Counted from the stretch's first letter, positions 8,326-17,004 are shown. The stretch: 64,000 nt of DNA from JAQBVV01 sp965249205 (GCA_965249205.1 CBDFLL010000001.1:124001-188000); one strand, 5' to 3'. Numbers and translations: made by a program. Notes: generated from the sequence alone by a model not told the origin.

Positions 8326-9570
8326 TCATGATTCGAGCGCGAGCACGTCGTCGAGCGTTTGACGTCGGCGGATGACGCTCCATTGCCCGGCGTCGACCAG
8401 GACCTCGGGCGGCAAGAGATGGCGGTTGTAGTTCGACGCCATGACCGACCCGTACGCGCCGGCGTCGAGAATGGCCACGAGATCGTCCACCTCGAGGGGA
8501 GGCATTGCGCGGTCGCGGGCGAACACATCGCTGCTCTCGCAGATCGGTCCGACGATGTCCCACGGCGTATCACCTCCGGCCCGGGGATGCACCGGCACGA
8601 TGCGATGGAACGATCCGTACAGCGCTGGGCGCATGAACTCCCCCATGCCAGCGTCCAGCACGGCGAACTGTCGGCCGTCGGGATAGCGCTTCGTATCAAC
8701 CACACGTGCGATCAACGCGCCAGCGTACCCAACCACGGCACGCCCGGGCTCCAGGACGACGGGGACGCCGCAGCGTTGGAGTTCCGGAATCAGGGTCTGC
8801 GCGTAGTCGGCCGGCCCGACGATGGCCTCGTCGTCGTAGGCAATACCGAGGCCGCCCCCCACGTCCAGATGCTCAAGCGCAATCCCGTCGTTGCGCAGTT
8901 CCAACGCGAGCGCGGTGAGCGTGCGGGCAGCGCGGCGCAGGGGATCAACCGTCGTAATTTGCGATCCGACGTGGACATGTACCCCAACAAACCTCAGGCC
9001 TGGTTGCGCTTGTCGTTCGCGATAAATCGCCCGCGCGTCCTGCAGCGGCACCCCGAATTTGTTCACCCGCAGGCCGGTTGAAATATTGGGATGACTCCCC
9101 GCGTCGATGTCGGGATTGACCCGCAGCGCGACTCTCGCCTCGCGGCCCAGCGCGATCGCCAGCTGCGCGATGCGATCCAACTCGCCCACCGATTCGGCAT
9201 TGATGGTGCCGATTCCGTCTGCCACCGCGTCCCTCAACTCCTCGCGCGTCTTGCCCACGCCGGTAAACACGATATCGCCAGGGGCGTAACCAGCTCTCCT
9301 CGCCACCTGTATTTCGCCACCGGAGTTCGCATCGATCTTGCTGCCCAGCGACCGAAGCAATTGCACGACGGCAAGCGTCGAGTTCGCTTTGAGGGCGTAG
9401 TGAATCGCGTGTGGGTAGGCGGAGAACGCCGCATCGAGGGCACCGTAGGCCTCGCGGATCGCGCGCGCGCTGTAGATGTAGACCGGTGTGCCGATGTGCC
9501 CGACGATCGCTTCGACACTGACGTCGTCGCATGCGAGCCCGTTGGCCGTCGGCGTGAACGATTGGGACAC
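8326..9570 (-). CDS. lysA: diaminopimelate decarboxylase
   Basis: PLP enzyme forming L-lysine from meso-diaminopimelate. 414 aa, full length. The PLP lysine is in HYALKANS (residue ~60). Other family motifs are HVHVGSQI, LDVGGGLGIAY (glycine-rich phosphate loop), EPGRAVVG, and CESSDVFA, which supplies the active-site Cys from the partner subunit. It is upstream of tmk on the same strand, with the PAL-A tandem-repeat region beyond its 5' end. Confidence 0.96.
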   Translation of the reverse strand: MSQSFTPTANGLACDDVSVEAIVGHIGTPVYIYSARAIREAYGALDAAFSAYPHAIHYALKANSTLAVVQLLRSLGSKIDANSGGEIQVARRAGYAPGDIVFTGVGKTREELRDAVADGIGTINAESVGELDRIAQLAIALGREARVALRVNPDIDAGSHPNISTGLRVNKFGVPLQDARAIYRERQAQPGLRFVGVHVHVGSQITTVDPLRRAARTLTALALELRNDGIALEHLDVGGGLGIAYDDEAIVGPADYAQTLIPELQRCGVPVVLEPGRAVVGYAGALIARVVDTKRYPDGRQFAVLDAGMGEFMRPALYGSFHRIVPVHPRAGGDTPWDIVGPICESSDVFARDRAMPPLEVDDLVAILDAGAYGSVMASNYNRHLLPPEVLVDAGQWSVIRRRQTLDDVLALES

Positions 9571-9734
9571 GAGCCTCAGGATATTACCATGCGCGCATCG
9601 TCACGCCCTGACGCCTCACGGGACGTCTCTGGCGCGAATTTCACGTGTACCTCGTACTCGGTCGCGGCAATCCTGCGGGTAGGAAGGGACCAATGGCTGC
9701 GTACTCCTTGGACCTACTGGGGTAATGATTGCGG

Positions 9735-9942
9735 CTAGGCGGGAGCTACGCGCTCATGAAATCCGCGCTACATTTGGCGCGTCTTTCACACTGCTCATGA
9801 AATCGAACCTGTAACCTCATGAAATCTGCGCTACATTGGGCGCGTCTTTCACACTGCTCATGAAATCGAACCTGTAACCTCATGAAATCCGCGCTACATT
9901 GGGCGCGTATTTCACACTTGTACCTCATGAAATCCGCGCTAG
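9735..9942. repeat. PAL-A element expanded as 63-bp tandem repeats
   Basis: The block is bounded by CTAG at 9735-9738 and 9939-9942. The motif CTCATGAAATCCGCGC and variants recur at 9753, 9816 and 9879 with a period of exactly 63 bp, then at 9924 after 45 bp. The intervening CTCATGAAATCGAACCTG copies keep the same period. The outer ends match the PAL-A terminus (GCGCGGATTTCA) seen at 14205, 15785, 16211, 44178 and 57532. Because 63 is divisible by 3, the reverse strand stays open and spells a 21-residue repeat, but it has no ribosome binding site and is not called as a gene. Confidence 0.85.
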
Positions 9943-10003
9943 CTGTCGTGGGATTCGCTTCGTGGCCGCATGAGGGCGGCCAGTACTTCGCAGTCGTGTG
10001 TGG

Positions 10004-10912
10004 CTAATTAATGGCTGGCACGACGCGACCCGCCGGCACGGCGGGGGCGACTGCCGGCGCACGCGGCGCCTCGACGAGCGTCCAGCAATCCCGCGCTTCC
10101 AGCACGCGGGCGGCAAACTCTGCATGCAGCGCGTGGCCGCCACGGTGCGCGACCAGGTGACCGATCAGCGGATGGCCCAGCAGCGCCATGTCGCCGATCA
10201 CGTCCAGTATCTTGTGACGCACGAACTCGTCGTCAAACCGCAGCGCGTTGTTGAGTACGCCCGTGTCACCAATCACGATCGCATTCTCCAGCGAGCCGCC
10301 GAGCGCAAGCCCTTGCTGCCTCATCATCTCGACTTCCTCCAGAAAGCCGAACGTGCGAGCAGGCGCGATCTCTTCGACGAAGGCTTCCTCCGAGAGTCGG
10401 ATCGTCCGAGCCTGGTGTCGAAGCATCGGATGGTCGAACGCAATGCTGTAGGTGACTTTGAAGTGATCAGACGGGTACAGCGCGATCCGCTTGTTCCCGC
10501 GGGAGACCGAAATCGGCCGAAGCACCTTCAAATACTGCCGGGGCGCCTGGAGCGACTTGATGCCCGCCTCTTGAATCAGGTAGATGAACGGCGCGGCACT
10601 GCCGTCCATGATTGGCACTTCTGGCGAGTTCAACTCGACCACAGCGTTATCCACGCCAAGGCTCATGAACGCTGCCAGCAGATGTTCGACCGTATCGACC
10701 CGGACGGCATCTCGCGAAAGACCGGTGGCGTGATTGATGCCGCCGACGTGGCTGACCGTGGCCGGAACCTCCTGGCCACCGAGATCGGAGCGACGAAACT
10801 TGATGCCCGCATGAGCCGCCGCCGGCTTCAGGGATAGGATGACCTTATTGCCCGAATGCAATCCGATTCCTGCACAGGATGTCTGTCGGCGAAGGGTTCG
10901 TTGTGCGTGCAT
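10004..10912 (-). CDS. lpxC: UDP-3-O-acyl-N-acetylglucosamine deacetylase
   Basis: Zinc deacetylase for the committed step of lipid A synthesis, showing that the organism makes an LPS-type outer membrane. 302 aa from ATG 10912, preceded by GGGAGCCTG. The zinc ligands are in VDTVEHLLAAF (His) and HKILDVIGDMALLG (His, Asp), and the catalytic His is in HRGGHALH. A Pro/Ala-rich tail ends the protein. It lies downstream of uvrA on the same strand, after a 232-bp gap that should contain its promoter. Confidence 0.95.
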   Translation of the reverse strand: MHAQRTLRRQTSCAGIGLHSGNKVILSLKPAAAHAGIKFRRSDLGGQEVPATVSHVGGINHATGLSRDAVRVDTVEHLLAAFMSLGVDNAVVELNSPEVPIMDGSAAPFIYLIQEAGIKSLQAPRQYLKVLRPISVSRGNKRIALYPSDHFKVTYSIAFDHPMLRHQARTIRLSEEAFVEEIAPARTFGFLEEVEMMRQQGLALGGSLENAIVIGDTGVLNNALRFDDEFVRHKILDVIGDMALLGHPLIGHLVAHRGGHALHAEFAARVLEARDCWTLVEAPRAPAVAPAVPAGRVVPAIN

Positions 10913-11144
10913 CAGGCTCCCAGGACAATAGCAGAGGACGTGATGGTAGAAGCAATCACAGTGCCGTGCTGCCCGGTTTCAATCGAAACCCCTAACTCCT
11001 TGCGAAATATCCTGTTACAGATTCTCACGCATGCCCGTCGCCTCTGAACTCAGCGGTCTGTTGCGATGCTGCTACAACGCCACTGACGAAAACCGTGGCG
11101 ATTTTACCACAGGGCACATGCCCTCGAACGTTTTTTCCTGGCGT

Positions 11145-14081
11145 TTACGCCGATCGCGCCACGACCGGCTGCAGGTACGCCCCGGTCACCGAGGCTGGGT
11201 TGGCGGCCACCTCTTCTGGAGAGCCCGTCGCCACGACCCGCCCCCCGGCTGCACCCCCCTCCGGGCCCAGATCGATGAGGTGGTCTGCCGACCTGATGAC
11301 GTCGAGGTTGTGCTCGATGACGACAACCGTGTTGCCCTGGTCGACCAGCTTGTTCAGCACGTCGAGCAACTTGCGGGTGTCTTCGAAATGAAGCCCCGTC
11401 GTCGGCTCGTCGAGGATGTAGAGCGTGCGCCCGGTGCTCCGACGCGACAGTTCCTTCGCCAGCTTCACGCGCTGTGCCTCTCCCCCGCTCAGCGTCGTCG
11501 CGGCTTGCCCGAGCTTGATGTACCCGAGTCCCACATCCTGCAGCGTGCTGAGTTTGTTGGCAATCGGGGGGATGTTCTCAAGCAGCGGCATCGCCTGATC
11601 GACGGTGAGATCGAGCACCTCGGCGATTGACTTGCCGCGGTAGGTCACGCCGAGCGTCTCACGACTGTACCGTCGACCCTTGCACTGTTCGCACGTCACG
11701 TAGACATCGGGCATGAAGTGCATTTCGATCGCGATCACACCGTCACCCTGGCAGGCCTCGCAGCGTCCCCCTTTGACGTTAAACGAGAACCGTCCAGGTT
11801 TAAAGCCGCGCGCCTTCGCCTCCGGCATCATCGCGAACAACTCGCGCACGAACGTAAACATCCCGGTGTAGGTGCACGGGTTCGAGCGAGGAGTTCGACC
11901 AATCGGCGATTGGTCAATCTCGATCACCTTGTCGATCAGCTGAATGCCCTCGATCCGATCGTGGAGACCAGCAGCGGCACCCGCCCGATAAATCACCTGC
12001 GCCAGCGAGCGGTACAGAATGTCGTTGACGAGGGTCGACTTGCCTGACCCGCTGACGCCCGTCACAGCGGTGAATGTGCCGAGCGGAATAGAGACGTCGA
12101 TATTCTGGAGGTTATTCGCTCTGGCACCTCGGATCACAATCTCGCCCTTCAGGGACGGGCGCCTCACGGCTGGCGTCGGAATGACTCGCTCGCCTCTGAG
12201 ATATGCGCCGGTAAGCGACCCTTGTCCCTCCTTCAGCAGTTCGTCGGGCGAACCCTGGAACATCACATGGCCGCCGTGCTCACCCGCGCCAGGCCCTAGG
12301 TCAACCACATAGTCAGCCGCGCGGATGGTGTCCTCGTCGTGCTCGACCACCACCACCGTGTTGCCCAGGTCGCGCAGACGCAGCAAGGTCGCCAGCAGCT
12401 TGCGGTTGTCACATTGGTGGAGGCCAACCGAGGGCTCGTCCAGCACGTACAACACACCCGACAGACTCGCCCCGATCTGCGTCGCCAGTCGAATCCGCTG
12501 GCCTTCGCCGCCGGACAGCGTCGCCGCGCTCCGATTCAGCGTCAGGTAACCCACCCCCACGTCGTGCAGAAAGCGCAGCCGCTCCTGAATTTCGCGAAGC
12601 ACCCGCGCAGCGATTAACGTCTCGCGCTCGGTCAGTTCGAGCTGTTCAAACATCTCGAGCGCCTCGCTGATCGGCAGGCGCACGTACTCGGCGATGCCCC
12701 GCTCCTTCACGCGCACCGCGAGGCTCTCCTGCTTCAACCGGTGGCCCTGACACCTCAGACACTCGCGCAGCATCCGGTACGGCTCCAGGTCCCCCTGCAC
12801 GAGCCACGACCCGTTTTCGTACCGACGACGCAGATTCGGAATAATGCCCTCGAAGTCCTTGCCGAACGGGTCTGCACGCTCGCGGGACGTAGGTCGCTCT
12901 CGACGACCCGTTCGCCTTCGGCCGCCACCCTCGTCCAGTTCATCGTCATCAGCCGCCTCCTCGTCCCTTTCAGCCGCAACGGAATTGACCGCCGATGTCA
13001 CCCCGGCCGCCTTCGCGACCGCCGCCGAAGGACCGGTGAGCAACAATTCTCGGTGCTTTTTCGGTAGCTTGCAGAATGGTGCGTCCGGCTCGATCCCAAA
13101 CGTCTCTGCCAGCGTGCGAATGGCGGCGCGCACCAGCTTCTGGTCGCCGCGCGTCCAGGGTGCAATGGCACCACCAAGCAACGACTTCGACTCGTCCGGC
13201 ACGATGAGTCGAGAATCGAAATCGTACGTAGCGCCCAGGCCTTGACACTCCTGACAGGCCCCATGGGGCGAGTTGAACGAAAAGGCTCTCGGTGTCATCT
13301 CAGGCATCGAGATGCCACAGCGCACGCACGCGAGCCGCCTGGAAAACAGCTGATCTCCACCCTCGTAGGTGTTGACGATGACGATCTCATCGGCAAGGTC
13401 GAGAGCGACCTGCAGGGAATCCGTCAGTCTACGTTCCATGCCCGATTTGACGATCAGCCGGTCAACCACCACGTCGATCGAGTGGTTCCGTCGCTTGTCC
13501 AGTTTGATGTCATCCTCGAGCCCGCGAAACTGACCATCGATGCGCGCTTTCGTGAAGCCACGGCGGCGCAACGCCTGCAGTTCCTTCTTGAATTCCCCCT
13601 TGCGGCCACGGACGATCGGCGCTAGCACGTTGATGCGCGTGTCCTGGGGATAGAGCATCACGAGATCGAAAATCCGATCGAGTGACTGCGAGGAGATCTC
13701 GCGCCCGCAGTTGTAGCAGTGCGGCACGCCGATGTTGGCAAACAGCAACCGCATGTAGTCGTAGATCTCCGTGACGGTACCCACGGTCGAACGGGGGTTC
13801 GAGCCGGTGGTCTTCTGCTCGATCGAAATGGCTGGTGAGAGGCCCTCGATGAGATCGACGTCCGGCTTTTCCATCTGCTCGAGAAACTGTCGCGCGTATG
13901 CCGACAGCGACTCTACATACCGACGCTGCCCTTCAGCGTAGATTGTGTCAAAAGCCAGCGACGACTTCCCGGAACCGGACAAGCCGGTGATCACCACCAA
14001 CCGGTCCCGCGGGAGGTCGACGTCGATGTCTTTCAGGTTGTGAACGCGGGCGCCTCGCACCGCGATCCAGTCGTGCGCCAT
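11145..14081 (-). CDS. uvrA: excinuclease ABC subunit A
   Basis: DNA-damage recognition ATPase of nucleotide excision repair. 978 aa, slightly long. There are two ABC modules: Walker A GLSGSGKSSL (~33) and GVSGSGKSTL (~675), signatures LSGGEGQRI and LSGGEAQRV, and Walker B YVLDEPSVGL and YILDEPTTGL. Zinc-binding CYNC, CVRCG, CQECQ and CEQCKGRRY segments are present. Residues ~350-410 are an unusual Ala-, acidic- then Arg-rich insertion (ERDEEAADDDELDEGGGRRR) that is probably disordered. The upstream region contains the PAL-A/B nest. Confidence 0.97.
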   Translation of the reverse strand: MAHDWIAVRGARVHNLKDIDVDLPRDRLVVITGLSGSGKSSLAFDTIYAEGQRRYVESLSAYARQFLEQMEKPDVDLIEGLSPAISIEQKTTGSNPRSTVGTVTEIYDYMRLLFANIGVPHCYNCGREISSQSLDRIFDLVMLYPQDTRINVLAPIVRGRKGEFKKELQALRRRGFTKARIDGQFRGLEDDIKLDKRRNHSIDVVVDRLIVKSGMERRLTDSLQVALDLADEIVIVNTYEGGDQLFSRRLACVRCGISMPEMTPRAFSFNSPHGACQECQGLGATYDFDSRLIVPDESKSLLGGAIAPWTRGDQKLVRAAIRTLAETFGIEPDAPFCKLPKKHRELLLTGPSAAVAKAAGVTSAVNSVAAERDEEAADDDELDEGGGRRRTGRRERPTSRERADPFGKDFEGIIPNLRRRYENGSWLVQGDLEPYRMLRECLRCQGHRLKQESLAVRVKERGIAEYVRLPISEALEMFEQLELTERETLIAARVLREIQERLRFLHDVGVGYLTLNRSAATLSGGEGQRIRLATQIGASLSGVLYVLDEPSVGLHQCDNRKLLATLLRLRDLGNTVVVVEHDEDTIRAADYVVDLGPGAGEHGGHVMFQGSPDELLKEGQGSLTGAYLRGERVIPTPAVRRPSLKGEIVIRGARANNLQNIDVSIPLGTFTAVTGVSGSGKSTLVNDILYRSLAQVIYRAGAAAGLHDRIEGIQLIDKVIEIDQSPIGRTPRSNPCTYTGMFTFVRELFAMMPEAKARGFKPGRFSFNVKGGRCEACQGDGVIAIEMHFMPDVYVTCEQCKGRRYSRETLGVTYRGKSIAEVLDLTVDQAMPLLENIPPIANKLSTLQDVGLGYIKLGQAATTLSGGEAQRVKLAKELSRRSTGRTLYILDEPTTGLHFEDTRKLLDVLNKLVDQGNTVVVIEHNLDVIRSADHLIDLGPEGGAAGGRVVATGSPEEVAANPASVTGAYLQPVVARSA

Positions 14082-14432
14082 GCCTTACTGCCAGGAAATC
14101 CGAAGCCAACTCAAACCTTCATTCTACCCTACGCGCTTGAACTCTTGGATCGGCTCCGGACTCAGCGCTCGTGCCTGCCTCTGCGTTTGCCTAGCGTTTG
14201 CCTAGCGCGGATTTCATGAGCGCGTAGCGCCCGGGTAACCGCAATCGGTACCGCGTCGCAGTTCCAGGGCGTACGCAGCCATCAGTCCCCTCACGACCCG
14301 CAGGAGTACCACAACTAAGTACTAGTGTTCTGGTTGCGAATTGGCCGGACGCATGTGACGGAGGAGCAACGCCGCCAGACCGGGGCCCCCGCCGCGCGGA
14401 CTGTGCGCGGTGGGGTGGAGACGGGCGGCATC

Positions 14433-14507
14433 GAGCGCTTTTCGAATAGCCTTGTGTTTCGGCATTGCGTCTACTCAGACGCCACACGGTCATAAAAAGC
14501 GCTCTAG
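14433..14507. mobile_element. PAL-C copy 1 inside PAL-B
   Basis: About 75 bp with ends GAGCGCTTTTC on the left and AAAAAGCGCTCTAG on the right. Its two flanks match the two different ends of PAL-C copy 3 (46937-47069): the AATAGCC...TTGT end and the TGACCGTGTGGC end, here in opposite orientation. No coding capacity. Confidence 0.7.
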
Positions 14508-14520
14508 CCGGCACGAATGC

Positions 14521-14609
14521 CTAACGCGTTTTCGATCGGATGTGGCACCTCCTAGCCGCCCGAGGAAGTACCACATGCGAGTAATACGTACACGCCGAAA
14601 ACGCGCTAG
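14521..14609. mobile_element. PAL-F copy 1 inside PAL-B
   Basis: About 89 bp bounded by CTAACGCGTTTTCG and CGAAAACGCGCTAG, with inner arms GGATGTGG and CCACATGC. An equivalent copy lies at 16043-16131 inside PAL-B copy 2, so PAL-F travelled with PAL-B or inserted before PAL-B spread. Confidence 0.65.
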
Positions 14610-14650
14610 CTGATTCGCAACCAGACCACTAGGTACAACTGAAATCCGCC

Positions 14651-15643
14651 CTAAACGCCGGACTCAAATCGATAGGCCGTGTCATTCGACACGACCGCCA
14701 TTTCCCCGAGGGGTCCGAAGGCGACCCCCACGAGCGTGCCTCCCGACACGACCAACTCCGGCGGCGAGTCCAGGTCCCGAAACCGGAAGACGCCGCTCGC
14801 ACCCGCCAGAGCATCCACTACATGCAACGTCCCCTCAGGGGAGAAGGCCAGCCCCTGAGGTCTGCCGAGCAGTGAGGACACCGTGCGGACAAGACCTTGT
14901 CGGTCGATCCGGTAAACACGGTCGTACGGGTTCAGCGTCGGGGCCGTGACGAACAGTTCCTGCTCAGGGCTCATCGCCAGATGAAATGCTGCCACGCTCG
15001 GCGGAATCGTTGCGAACGCTGTGGCGTGTTCATCGCGCACCCGGAAGATCGTGCCCGACCGGTCCCCCACATACATCCACCCGTCACGGTCGAACGCGAT
15101 CCCGCACGCGACACCCAGGTCCGAGGCCACCTGCTCGTGGGTGCCATCGCTGTTCACCCGGTACACCGCACCCTCGAACCGACTCGACACGTACAGGTGC
15201 CCGTCTGGGCCGAGGGCCATCGATGTCGCGTTGACGATCCCGGAGGCAAACGACTCGCGGGTTCCGCTCCGGGTCACGCGAAAGATCGAGACCGGCGCAT
15301 CGTGGCCACGGGCGCCGCTATAGCTGACGAATAGATTGCCGTCGGCGTCAAAGGCAGGACTGTCCACCTGATGGAGACCGGTTGCCCACAGCGCGCCGAT
15401 CGACAGATCCGAGGTCCCACTCGACACACCAGGGATCGCGATGGGCGCCTGCCCAGCCTCACATTCCGCTGAAATGCAGACAACAACGCGGCGAGAGGAC
15501 GCGAAGGCCACTCGCTCTTCTACGGTGCCGACAGGAATCGTCAACAGATCGTCGACGACGAATCCGGTTCCGTGAATCGTGACCCGCCCGCCGTTGACCG
15601 CACGGAGTGGGTGCACAGAGGTGATGGAGGCCGCGGGTGACAT
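14651..15643 (-). CDS. IPT/TIG domain plus NHL-type beta-propeller protein
   Basis: 330 aa from ATG 15643. An alternative GTG at 15715 would add 24 residues but begins right beside the PAL-B element. Residues ~3-75 (ASITSVHPLRAVNGGRVTIHG) are an IPT/TIG immunoglobulin-like domain. The rest is a six-bladed propeller with repeated FDADGNLFVSYSG, LGPDGHLYVSSR, FDRDGWMYVGDRSG and FSPEGTLHVVDA strands, as in SMP-30/NHL proteins. No signal peptide is evident, so the original 5' end may have been lost when PAL-B inserted. The TAG stop codon is provided by the end of PAL-A. The substrate or partner is unknown. Confidence 0.78.
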   Translation of the reverse strand: MSPAASITSVHPLRAVNGGRVTIHGTGFVVDDLLTIPVGTVEERVAFASSRRVVVCISAECEAGQAPIAIPGVSSGTSDLSIGALWATGLHQVDSPAFDADGNLFVSYSGARGHDAPVSIFRVTRSGTRESFASGIVNATSMALGPDGHLYVSSRFEGAVYRVNSDGTHEQVASDLGVACGIAFDRDGWMYVGDRSGTIFRVRDEHATAFATIPPSVAAFHLAMSPEQELFVTAPTLNPYDRVYRIDRQGLVRTVSSLLGRPQGLAFSPEGTLHVVDALAGASGVFRFRDLDSPPELVVSGGTLVGVAFGPLGEMAVVSNDTAYRFESGV

Positions 15644-15784
15644 GGGACAGCTAAATCGTACACCGTCGGCGCCGGCAACCTCGCAGCCCGCAGTGAAAGT
15701 CTGCCGGGCCTTCACCGCGGGCTGCTAGTGGTCTGGTTGCGAATCGGCTTGTGCACCGAGGGCGGTGAGGCGCCCGGCTGGCCA

Positions 15785-15847
15785 GCGCGGATTTCATCTG
15801 TCATGGATGGCGGCTATTTGAGAGCTACGCTCTCGTTAAATCCGCGC
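15785..15847. mobile_element. PAL-A short form, copy 3
   Basis: 63-bp hairpin-like copy: GCGCGGATTTCATCTGTCAT on the left, TTAAATCCGCGC on the right, with the arms GGCTATTTGAGAGC and GCTCTCG between. Nearly the same sequence occurs at 16211-16273 within PAL-E, including the surrounding CGGCTGGCCA, so PAL-B copy 2 and PAL-E share this interior block. Confidence 0.7.
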
Positions 15848-15953
15848 CAGGCGCGACGACGGAGCATGCCGGGCGCATGTGACCGAGGAGAACGCCGCCA
15901 GACCGGGGCCCCCGCCGTGCGGACTGTGCGCGGTGGGGTGGAGACGGGAGGCA

Positions 15954-16028
15954 TAGAGCGCTTTTCGAATAGCCTTGTGTTTCGGCATTGGGTCTACTCG
16001 AACGCCACACGGTCATGAAAAGCGCTTT
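15954..16028. mobile_element. PAL-C copy 2 inside PAL-B
   Basis: Starts TAGAGCGCTTTTCGAATAGC and ends TCATGAAAAGCGCTTTCG. It corresponds to PAL-C copy 1 base for base over most of its length. The right flank lacks CTAG here, showing that the terminal tetranucleotide can decay. Confidence 0.65.
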
Positions 16029-16042
16029 CGCCGGCCGAATGC

Positions 16043-16131
16043 CTAACGCGTTTTCGATCGGATGTGGCACCTCCGAGCCGCCCGAGGAAGTACCACATGC
16101 GAGTAATACGTACAAGCCGAAAACGCGCTAG
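16043..16131. mobile_element. PAL-F copy 2 inside PAL-B
   Basis: Bounded by CTAACGCGTTTTCG and CGAAAACGCGCTAG, equivalent to 14521-14609 with few differences. Non-coding. Confidence 0.65.
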
Positions 16132-16150
16132 CTGATTCGCAACCAGACCG

Positions 16151-16380
16151 CTAGTCCCCTGGAAACGTGATTTGTTGCATAAGTCCCGGAGCGCGGCGCC
16201 CGGCTGGCCAGCGCGGATTTCACCTGTCACGGATTGCGGCTATTTGAGAGCCACGCGCTCGTGAAATCCGCGCAAAGCGCGACGACCGAGAATATCGGGC
16301 GTACGTGAGGAAGGAGCAACGCCGCCAGCCAGATGCCCCGCCCGGGAATTGTGTGACGAATTACGTGTCCAGGGGACTAG
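16151..16380. mobile_element. PAL-E (230 bp, 40-bp imperfect terminal inverted repeats)
   Basis: The left terminus CTAGTCCCCTGGAAACGTGA and the reverse-strand right terminus CTAGTCCCCTGGACACGTAA begin 40-bp arms that match at 32 positions, ending in TCCCGG on both sides. The interior includes the PAL-A short form (16211-16273) and GGAGCAACGCCGCCAG, shared with PAL-B. The right CTAG (16377-16380) supplies the TAG stop codon of the leftward HNH nuclease gene. No transposase is encoded. Confidence 0.82.
16211..16273. mobile_element. PAL-A short form, copy 4, inside PAL-E
   Basis: 63-bp palindrome from GCGCGGATTTCACCTGTCAC to CGTGAAATCCGCGC. The arms CTATTTGAGAG and CGCGCTC are shared with copy 3. 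Its presence in both PAL-E and PAL-B indicates nesting or exchange between element families. Confidence 0.7.
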
Positions 16381-16910
16381 CCTTTATCGAGCTCAAGGTT
16401 CCAATAGAGATAGTCCCGCCAGCTTTCCGGGGCATTGCGGAGGCCAATCGTGATGCGGGCTGCCGGTGCTGAACTCGGACGCCGCGGCGCGCGCCTCAGG
16501 CGCATACCGGCCTCATTGGGTGTCCGACCACCCTTCTTCCGGTTGCAGACGACGCAGCACGTGACGATGTTCTCCCAGTCCTTCCGACCACCATAGGTCA
16601 CGGGCACGACGTGGTCGAAGGTCAGCTCCGTCGTGGACATCTTCTTGCTGCAGTACTGGCACGTGTGGCGGTCGCGGGCGTAAATGTTGGCGCGGGAGAA
16701 GGGTATGTAGTCGAAGCGACGCTTGATTCGTACGAAGCGGAGCAGACGGATCACGGACGGAAGCTTGAAGCTGAAAGAGACTGCCCGGATCTCGCGGTCA
16801 TGGACCGCGATCACCTCGACCTTCCCCTGGCACCACAGCGTGATCGCTTTCTGCCAGTTGACGATCTTGAGCGGCTCGTACGACGCGTTGAGAAGGAGCG
16901 CCTCCTCCAT
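16377..16910 (-). CDS. HNH endonuclease family protein
   Basis: 177 aa from ATG 16910, preceded by AGGCAGGAT. An upstream ATG at 16955 adds 15 residues and lacks a good ribosome binding site. The N-terminal half (ALLLNASYEPLKIVNWQKAI, then VRIKRRFDYIPFSR) is typical of stand-alone HNH proteins widespread in bacteria. The nuclease core has CQYC, the HNH-type DHVVPVTYGG and CCVVCNRKKGG, with paired CxxC zinc knuckles. The substrate is unknown; no adjacent methylase suggests a restriction role. The stop codon lies in the terminal CTAG of PAL-E. Confidence 0.88.
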   Translation of the reverse strand: MEEALLLNASYEPLKIVNWQKAITLWCQGKVEVIAVHDREIRAVSFSFKLPSVIRLLRFVRIKRRFDYIPFSRANIYARDRHTCQYCSKKMSTTELTFDHVVPVTYGGRKDWENIVTCCVVCNRKKGGRTPNEAGMRLRRAPRRPSSAPAARITIGLRNAPESWRDYLYWNLELDKG

Positions 16911-17004
16911 ATCCTGCCTATGATATGCGGACCGTTGACGGGCTGTCCAGAACACACGGCGCCAAAGACTAGTGAAGTCAGCTGGTTACGCCGATGATGC
17001 AACT

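Larger units (their letters stand above)
14322..14632. mobile_element. PAL-B copy 1 (311 bp, palindromic ends, CTAG-bounded)
   Basis: The termini are inverted repeats: CTAGTGTTCTGGTTGCGAAT on the left and, read on the other strand, CTAGTGGTCTGGTTGCGAAT on the right (19 of 20 identical). The interior shares AACGCCGCCAGACCGGGGCC and GTGCGCGGTGGGGTGGAGAC with PAL-B copy 2. It carries two further palindromic elements, PAL-C (14433-14507) and PAL-F (14521-14609). It encodes no transposase, so it must be moved in trans if it is still active. It sits inside PAL-A copy 2. Confidence 0.8.
14202..14653. mobile_element. PAL-A copy 2, split by a PAL-B insertion
   Basis: The left end at CTAG 14202-14205 reads GCGCGGATTTCATGAGCGCG. 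The right end at 14640-14650 reads TGAAATCCGCC followed by CTA. The element is interrupted at an internal CTAG by PAL-B (14322-14632): left of the insertion the sequence ends ...AAGTA, right of it GTACAACTGAAATCC resumes. The sister copy at 57529-57839 has the same right-hand sequence (GTACAAGTGAAATCC) and is interrupted at the equivalent CTAG by a different element. The final CTA forms the TAG stop codon of the leftward propeller gene. No coding capacity. Confidence 0.8.
15725..16154. mobile_element. PAL-B copy 2 (430 bp) carrying PAL-A, PAL-C and PAL-F
   Basis: Bounded by CTAGTGGTCTGGTTGCGAAT at the left and the complement of CTAGCGGTCTGGTTGCGAAT at the right (19 of 20 identical). Inside are PAL-A (15785-15847), the shared GC-rich body, PAL-C (15954-16028) and PAL-F (16043-16131). 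Its right CTAG (16151-16154) is also the left CTAG of PAL-E, so two elements share one target site. It lies just upstream of the propeller gene and has no open frame of note. Confidence 0.8.

Noticed and set aside
9746..9928. 60-codon leftward frame made of a 21-residue repeat
   Set aside because: Arises from the 63-bp tandem repeat of a PAL-A element; no ribosome binding site, and its stops and starts come from repeat borders.
9753..9940. Possible CRISPR array
   Set aside because: The units are directly tandem with near-identical intervening sequence, so there are no unique spacers, and no cas genes are nearby.
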